Source: CAZLPZ01 sp964607245
GTDB taxonomy: Bacteria; Pseudomonadota; Alphaproteobacteria; Micavibrionales; Micavibrionaceae
DNA length: 64,000 nt
Reading direction: 5' to 3'
Assembly: GCA_964607245.1 (NCBI GenBank)
Contig: CAZSIB010000001.1
Coordinates: forward strand, 1 to 64,000
This document shows positions 59,747-64,000 of the stretch, in pieces (the first letter of the stretch is position 1; the number at the start of each line of letters is the position of its first letter). The translations under genes were made by a program, and so were the position numbers. The notes under the pieces are model-generated. The model did no database searches and had not been told where the DNA came from. It saw nothing but the letters and a program-made list of their open reading frames with translations.

Positions 59747-59944
59747 ATGTCGATTGCAGGATTACATGGAGATAACCCCGGTTTTGTTTCATGTGAAGAA
59801 ACGGCGGTTGAGTTTAAAAAGCAGCAAGACCGACTTTTTGCGGCGTGGAAGAGTGCCGGATTCCCGAAGGATCAAAGACCTGTCATTCAAAACGGCACTG
59901 TACAGATGGTCGCTAAAAGAACTGCCCGTGCACTTGGGTTCTAA
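59747..59944 (+). CDS. Small hypothetical protein between frr and uppS
   Basis: A 65-residue frame with a strong AGAGGAGAGAG SD. Helical central part (ETAVEFKKQQDRLFAAWKSA) and a basic C-terminus (MVAKRTARALGF). No family recognised. It sits in the frr-uppS operon, 5 bases before uppS. Confidence 0.65.
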   Translation: MSIAGLHGDNPGFVSCEETAVEFKKQQDRLFAAWKSAGFPKDQRPVIQNGTVQMVAKRTARALGF

Positions 59945-59949
59945 TCACA

Positions 59950-60678
59950 ATGCCCTCCGCGACTGATTCCCTCGTCCCCCGTCACGTGGCCATCATTATG
60001 GATGGCAACGGGCGGTGGGCGACATCGCGGGGGATGCCACGCACGATTGGCCATCGGCAAGGGGCCGAGGCGGTGAAACGCACGGTTACGGCTGCGGCTG
60101 AAATCGGGATCGAATATCTGACCCTGTTTGGATTTTCATCCGAAAACTGGAAACGCCCGGTTGACGAAGTCTCTGAACTGATGCGTCTCTTGCGCTATTA
60201 TCTACGCGCTGAAACGGCTGAACTTCATAAATCCGGTATTCGCTTGCGTGTGATTGGGCGGCGGTCTGACTTTGATCCCGATATCGTCGCGATGATCGAA
60301 CAGGCCGAGGAACTGACCCGCAATAATACCAAAATGAATCTTGTCATCGCCCTGAATTACGGCGGGCGGATGGATTTATTGCACGCGGCGCAGGAACTGG
60401 TGGATCACGCGCTTCATGCGGGCCGGCATTTAAGTCGTGAAGAGATTGAGGCGCTGTTCCCCGCGATGCTTATGACGGCGGGAATCCCCGATCCCGACGT
60501 GATGATCCGGACGAGTGGTGAACAACGGATCAGTAATTTTCTGCTGTGGCAATGCGCCTATTCGGAAATGGTGTTTGTGCCCACGCTCTGGCCCGATTTT
60601 GGCAAGGATGATCTGGTCGCGGCACTTGAGGAATTTTCAAAGCGTGATCGTCGATTCGGCGCGGTCAAAGCACGATAG
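59950..60678 (+). CDS. uppS: Undecaprenyl diphosphate synthase
   Basis: A 242-residue cis-prenyltransferase: HVAIIMDGNGRWA with catalytic Asp18, GHRQGAEAVKR, LTLFGFSSENWKRP and DVMIRTSGEQRISNFLLWQ. It makes the C55 lipid carrier for cell-wall synthesis. cdsA, usually next, is not adjacent; a methyltransferase gene is. Confidence 0.98.
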   Translation: MPSATDSLVPRHVAIIMDGNGRWATSRGMPRTIGHRQGAEAVKRTVTAAAEIGIEYLTLFGFSSENWKRPVDEVSELMRLLRYYLRAETAELHKSGIRLRVIGRRSDFDPDIVAMIEQAEELTRNNTKMNLVIALNYGGRMDLLHAAQELVDHALHAGRHLSREEIEALFPAMLMTAGIPDPDVMIRTSGEQRISNFLLWQCAYSEMVFVPTLWPDFGKDDLVAALEEFSKRDRRFGAVKAR

Positions 60679-60692
60679 AAAAGGAGTACACG

Positions 60693-61385
60693 ATGGCAAA
60701 GATGACGTTCGACCCGGTTGCAGCCTCTGGTGCGCGCGATTTATCGGCGGTGAAAGACAGCATGAACCGCATGTATAAATGGACCCGCCATGTCTATGAC
60801 GCATCGCGTAAATATTATTTGCTGGGGCGGGATCGGTTGATCCGTGAACTGGACGCCAAACCGGGCGAGATCGTCGTTGAAATCGGATGCGGCACGGCAC
60901 GGAATTTGATTAAAATGGCGCACCGTTATCCCGATGCGAAATTTTACGGTCTCGATGCGTCCGAAGAAATGTTGAAAACCGCGGCTCAGGCGGTTGAACG
61001 CGCGGGCCTGTCGCACCGGATTCATTTATCCCACGGCTTTGCGCAAAGTTTTGACCCGAACGTGATGTTTGAGTTACCCGGCGGGGCGATTGATAAAATT
61101 GTCTTTTCCTATGCGCTGTCCATGATTCCGCCCTGGCAGGAATCGATTGACCATGCGCTTGCGGTCTTAAAACCCCGCGGTGAGATTCATATTGTTGATT
61201 TTGGATCCCAAGAAGGTCTGCCGCGCGCGTTTCGTGCGTTCCTGTTTGGATGGCTCGATCTTTTTGGTGTGCATTTCCGTCCGGAATTGCCAGTCTATAT
61301 TCGCGGTCTTGCCCAAAAAGGACTAAGGCCCGAGACAATCTCGGGCCTGCGCGGGTATTATTTTCTAAGCCGGATCCGGGGTTAG
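60693..61385 (+). CDS. SAM-dependent methyltransferase, BtaB-like
   Basis: A 230-residue class I methyltransferase. Motif I VVEIGCGTARNLIKMA (about 51-66), KFYGLDASEEML (motif II), FSYALSMIPPW and LKPRGEIHIVDFG follow. The N-terminus MNRMYKWTRHVYDASRKYYLLGRDRLI (split over two stretches) resembles BtaB, the N-trimethylating enzyme of betaine-lipid synthesis. BtaA is not in the window, so the lipid role is only a suggestion; UbiE/MenG-type enzymes are the alternative. An AGGAG SD is 8 bases before the ATG, 14 bases after uppS. Confidence 0.85.
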   Translation: MAKMTFDPVAASGARDLSAVKDSMNRMYKWTRHVYDASRKYYLLGRDRLIRELDAKPGEIVVEIGCGTARNLIKMAHRYPDAKFYGLDASEEMLKTAAQAVERAGLSHRIHLSHGFAQSFDPNVMFELPGGAIDKIVFSYALSMIPPWQESIDHALAVLKPRGEIHIVDFGSQEGLPRAFRAFLFGWLDLFGVHFRPELPVYIRGLAQKGLRPETISGLRGYYFLSRIRG

Positions 61386-61386
61386 T

Positions 61387-61821
61387 CTAGGTCACGGGTT
61401 CAAGCGTGGATTTTGCTTGCTTTTTCTGTTGGGGACCAACGGGAATAACGCGAATTGCGCGGTCCATTCCAAATGAATGGACATAGGCGTTAATCAACGA
61501 TTCAGAAAAAGCCCGGTTTAACGGGGCTGTCTGGTCATCTTTGCACCCCGATAAAACGCGTTCGGTTCCATTCATAACTGTTCCTGAGACACAGCCAAGC
61601 TTGTAGAGATGAGAACCAGCTTGACGAGATAATGTCACCTCAGTACCCGAGTTCATAAAGTCTGCGCACTCGCGAATGACTTCTTTTAAGATGCGGGTCG
61701 CGTTACCAGCGCCGTTGCTTGCTGTAAGCTCGTCAACCGTATATTGGGTCACAATAATCTTCCCCTGATCGAGAGCTGTATAGGTGGGTTCAGCGGCTTG
61801 CTTAAATTTTTTGGTTTTCAT
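61387..61821 (-). CDS. Hypothetical protein
   Basis: A 144-residue protein with an alpha/beta look: TYTALDQGKIIVTQYTV, NATRILKEVIRECADFMNSG (helix with Cys), SHLYKLGCVSGTVMNGTERV with two further Cys, then AINAYVHSFGMDRAI-like helix. No signal or membrane segment. Start ATG 61821 has GAGGTG upstream. Convergent with the methyltransferase gene (stops adjacent). Function unknown. Confidence 0.65.
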   Translation of the reverse strand: MKTKKFKQAAEPTYTALDQGKIIVTQYTVDELTASNGAGNATRILKEVIRECADFMNSGTEVTLSRQAGSHLYKLGCVSGTVMNGTERVLSGCKDDQTAPLNRAFSESLINAYVHSFGMDRAIRVIPVGPQQKKQAKSTLEPVT

Positions 61822-61827
61822 CTTCAC

Positions 61828-62133
61828 CTCGATTTGTTTATTACGTTAATATATTATAGGATATTCCTATAAATTTTGTAAAAAATCAAGTTTACCTTTG
61901 ATTTTTCTCAAGTTTGATAATTTTGAAATAAAGTTACTCTTTCTTTCTTTTGTCATCATACAATGAGAAGCTATATCCCTAGCCATGTAGGCTTATATAC
62001 CTAAATCCTCAACATTTCCCCTATTGTCGTCGGCAGGTCCGCGTGATAATAAGGTCCTGTTTTTTTGTAACAAAAACAAACCACAACACTTTAACTTGAT
62101 TTGCGTTTTCCGCATCCGAAAGGGATTTGAAAC
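61828..62133. other. AT-rich intergenic region before hppA
   Basis: About 300 bases, strongly AT-rich in the first half; presumably the divergent promoter region of the gene at 61387-61821 and of hppA. No gene, RNA or clear hairpin is seen. Confidence 0.5.
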
Positions 62134-64000
62134 ATGGAAGCTGTCTTTATCCTGATTGCCTGCTGTATCTTCGTTGCGTTGATTTACGGGGCTGTCGCCA
62201 CACGCCAGGTCGTTGCGCTCTCTGCCGGGAATGCCCGGATGCAAGAAATCGCCGCGGCGATTCAAGAAGGGGCGGCAGCCTATTTGAACCGCCAGTACCG
62301 GACGATTGGGATGGTGGGCGTGTTTGTCGGCCTGTTGCTCTGGACTCTGCTGGGGCTTCATGTGGCGATTGGGTTTGTGATTGGCGCGGTGGCGTCAGGC
62401 GTCGCCGGGTATATCGGCATGAATGTGTCGGTGCGCGCGAACGTGCGGACGACCCAGGCCGCGACGATTGGTGTTGAAAGCGCCCTGAATGTGGCGTTTA
62501 AATCCGGGGCCATTACAGGTCTGTTGGTTGTGGGCCTGGGCCTCGCGGCCGTTGCCGGGTACTATATTTTGCTTGATCTGCACGGTGGGTTTGACACGCG
62601 CGGCAAGCTTGAGGGATTGGTGGCGCTGGGCTTTGGTGCCTCGCTGATTTCGATTTTTGCGCGCTTGGGTGGCGGGATCTTTACCAAAGGTGCCGATGTC
62701 GGCGCCGATTTGGTGGGCAAGGTCGAAGCCGGCATCCCCGAGGATGATCCCCGTAACCCTGCCGTGATTGCCGATAACGTGGGCGATAACGTGGGCGATT
62801 GTGCCGGGATGGCCGCCGATTTGTTTGAAACGTATGCGGTGACGGTTGTCGCGACGATGTTGATTGCGGCCAGCGTGTTCGCACCGGGAGTAAATCAAGA
62901 CATTATGATGGTGCTGCCGTTGATGATTGGGGCGCTTTGTATCATTGCGTCGGTTGCCGGGACGTTCTTTGTCCGTTTGGCACCGGGGCGGTCGATTATG
63001 GGTGCGCTCTATCGTGGCTTGATTGCAACGGGAGTTTTCTCGGCCCTGTTTATCGTTGTGCTCCTCTCCAAGATTGGGATGAAAACTGAACTCGCCACCG
63101 TTGGCGGCGGGACGATTTCCGGTCTTGATTTGCTCGTTTGTTCGGCGGTTGGGCTCGCGGTGACAGGTCTTTTGGTGGTGATTACCGAATACTATACCTC
63201 GACCGCCTATCGTCCGGTGCGTGAAGTTGCAAAAGCATCCGAAACCGGGCATGGCACAAACGTGATCCAAGGTTTGGCCGTCTCGATGGAAGCAACCGCC
63301 TTGCCGGTGATTGTGATTTCAATCGGGATCGCCGTGGCGTTCGCTTTTGCCGGTCTTTACGGTATTGCGATTGCGGCGACCACGATGCTGTCTCTTGCGG
63401 GGATGATTGTCGCGCTTGATGCCTACGGTCCCGTCACCGATAACGCGGGCGGTATTGCCGAAATGTCGAACCTGCCCAAGGATGTGCGCGTGACGACCGA
63501 TGCGCTCGATGCTGTTGGGAACACGACCAAGGCCGTGACCAAAGGATACGCGATTGGGTCGGCGGGTCTTGCGGCCCTCGTTCTGTTCGCGGCGTACACG
63601 GAAGAGATCAAGCATTATATCCCGAAACTGGCCGATATTCAGTTCCCGCTTCAGGATCCGTATGTCGTGATCGGGTTGTTTATCGGTGGGATGTTGCCCT
63701 ATCTGTTCGGGGCGATGTCGATGACGGCGGTCGGTCGCGCAGCGGGTTCCGTTGTGGTCGAAGTGCGTCGTCAATTCCGCGAAATTCCGGGCATCATGCA
63801 AGGAACGGCCAAGCCCGAATACGGCAAGGCGGTGGATATGCTGACCCGTTCGGCCATTCGCGAAATGATCGTGCCGTCTTTGTTACCGGTGCTGGCCCCG
63901 ATCCTGCTCTTCGTTCTGGTGTACAACGTGACGGGTGATTTGACCCCGGCATTCCAGTGCGTGGGCGCGATGCTGATGGGGACCATTGTGACCGGCCTGT
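62134..64000 (+). CDS. hppA: Membrane-bound proton-pumping pyrophosphatase (right end outside window)
   Basis: 622 residues are visible of an M-PPase with many membrane helices. The substrate site is seen as ADVGADLVGKVEAGIPEDDP and NVGDNVGDCAGMAADLFETY (Asp-rich). GNTTKAVTKGYAIGSAG carries Lys at the position that is Ala in K+-dependent enzymes, so this is the K+-independent H+-pumping type. It couples pyrophosphate hydrolysis to proton export. ATG 62134 follows AAAGGGATTTGAA. The frame is open at the window end. Confidence 0.95.
   Translation, partial: MEAVFILIACCIFVALIYGAVATRQVVALSAGNARMQEIAAAIQEGAAAYLNRQYRTIGMVGVFVGLLLWTLLGLHVAIGFVIGAVASGVAGYIGMNVSVRANVRTTQAATIGVESALNVAFKSGAITGLLVVGLGLAAVAGYYILLDLHGGFDTRGKLEGLVALGFGASLISIFARLGGGIFTKGADVGADLVGKVEAGIPEDDPRNPAVIADNVGDNVGDCAGMAADLFETYAVTVVATMLIAASVFAPGVNQDIMMVLPLMIGALCIIASVAGTFFVRLAPGRSIMGALYRGLIATGVFSALFIVVLLSKIGMKTELATVGGGTISGLDLLVCSAVGLAVTGLLVVITEYYTSTAYRPVREVAKASETGHGTNVIQGLAVSMEATALPVIVISIGIAVAFAFAGLYGIAIAATTMLSLAGMIVALDAYGPVTDNAGGIAEMSNLPKDVRVTTDALDAVGNTTKAVTKGYAIGSAGLAALVLFAAYTEEIKHYIPKLADIQFPLQDPYVVIGLFIGGMLPYLFGAMSMTAVGRAAGSVVVEVRRQFREIPGIMQGTAKPEYGKAVDMLTRSAIREMIVPSLLPVLAPILLFVLVYNVTGDLTPAFQCVGAMLMGTIVTGL

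Noticed and set aside
59786..59801. parS-like TGTTTCATGTGAAGAA in the small gene before uppS
   Set aside because: At least three mismatches to the parS consensus, within a coding frame; probably chance.
62395..63801. Long minus-strand frames opposite hppA
   Set aside because: hppA is a highly conserved gene on the plus strand and accounts for the open antisense frames through codon bias.
1..64000. CRISPR arrays, rRNA genes, prophages or transposases
   Set aside because: I saw no short regularly spaced repeats, rRNA sequence, phage structural genes or transposase; the only mobile trace is the tRNA-Thr island and the two REP-like elements.

Overview
The window is a chromosomal segment of an alphaproteobacterium. 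This rests on the gene set: an NDUFA12-family complex I subunit next to mlaD and a DUF2155 protein, the hpf-rpoN-lptB neighbourhood, the flagellar regulator FlbD, DUF721, a DUF1674 protein, a Caulobacter-style cpa/tad pilus locus and a SUF operon led by an Rrf2 regulator. The small genes of unknown family and the flagellum-plus-Tad combination would suit a Micavibrio-like lineage, but that assignment is inference. Most genes have similar, moderately GC-rich composition; a few visibly AT-rich genes stand out.

Layout. 1-1529: envelope and respiratory genes (DUF2155, mlaD, NDUFA12) on the minus strand. 1697-9271: uvrC, a bactofilin, a lytic transglycosylase, a response regulator overlapping a kinase-like phosphotransferase, and a CCA-adding enzyme. 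9376-14312 (minus): Nudix hydrolase, DUF1674 gene with a frameshift, hpf, rpoN, a 2H phosphoesterase, lptB, rplT and rpmI. 14519-24448: FlaG-like gene, then fliF-fliG-fliH-fliN-motA-flbD and flhA, interrupted by a perfect 16-bp parS site and a twin-palindrome repeat. 24513-26030: a protein with three tandem 79-residue repeats, apparently made from a leaderless mRNA. 26122-29605: tRNA-Gly, a divergently transcribed structured small-RNA candidate, glyQ and glyS. 30493-35892: the SUF operon (regulator, B, C, a short D, S, T, A). 35972-38969 (minus): four uncharacterised genes and an orphan ParA ATPase. 39056-44833: tsaC/sua5, a membrane protein with HEIGH motif, xerD, a large exported protein and aroK. 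45287-53937 (minus): the complete Tad export machine without a pilin gene. 54039-55523: a 1.47-kb island bounded by 17-bp direct repeats at the 3' end of tRNA-Thr, carrying two AT-rich genes, one with a HEPN RNase-type motif. 55643-64000: tRNA-Phe, an exported protein, mutY, DUF721, pyrH-frr-uppS, a BtaB-like methyltransferase and the start of hppA.

How it works together. FlbD is a sigma-54 activator and RpoN is encoded in the same window, so the flagellar regulator and its sigma factor are both present. Flagellar basal body, stator and export genes sit beside the Tad pilus genes, giving swimming and surface attachment. The SUF operon supplies Fe-S clusters, which MutY (four cysteines) needs. 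The pyrH-frr-uppS set is a translation/envelope block common to proteobacteria.

Most interesting items: the tRNA-Thr island with the HEPN gene pair (possible minimal defence or toxin module), the tandem-repeat protein whose third copy is a mosaic of the first two, the four-stem small RNA opposite glyQ, and the perfect parS site that doubles as the flbD terminator.
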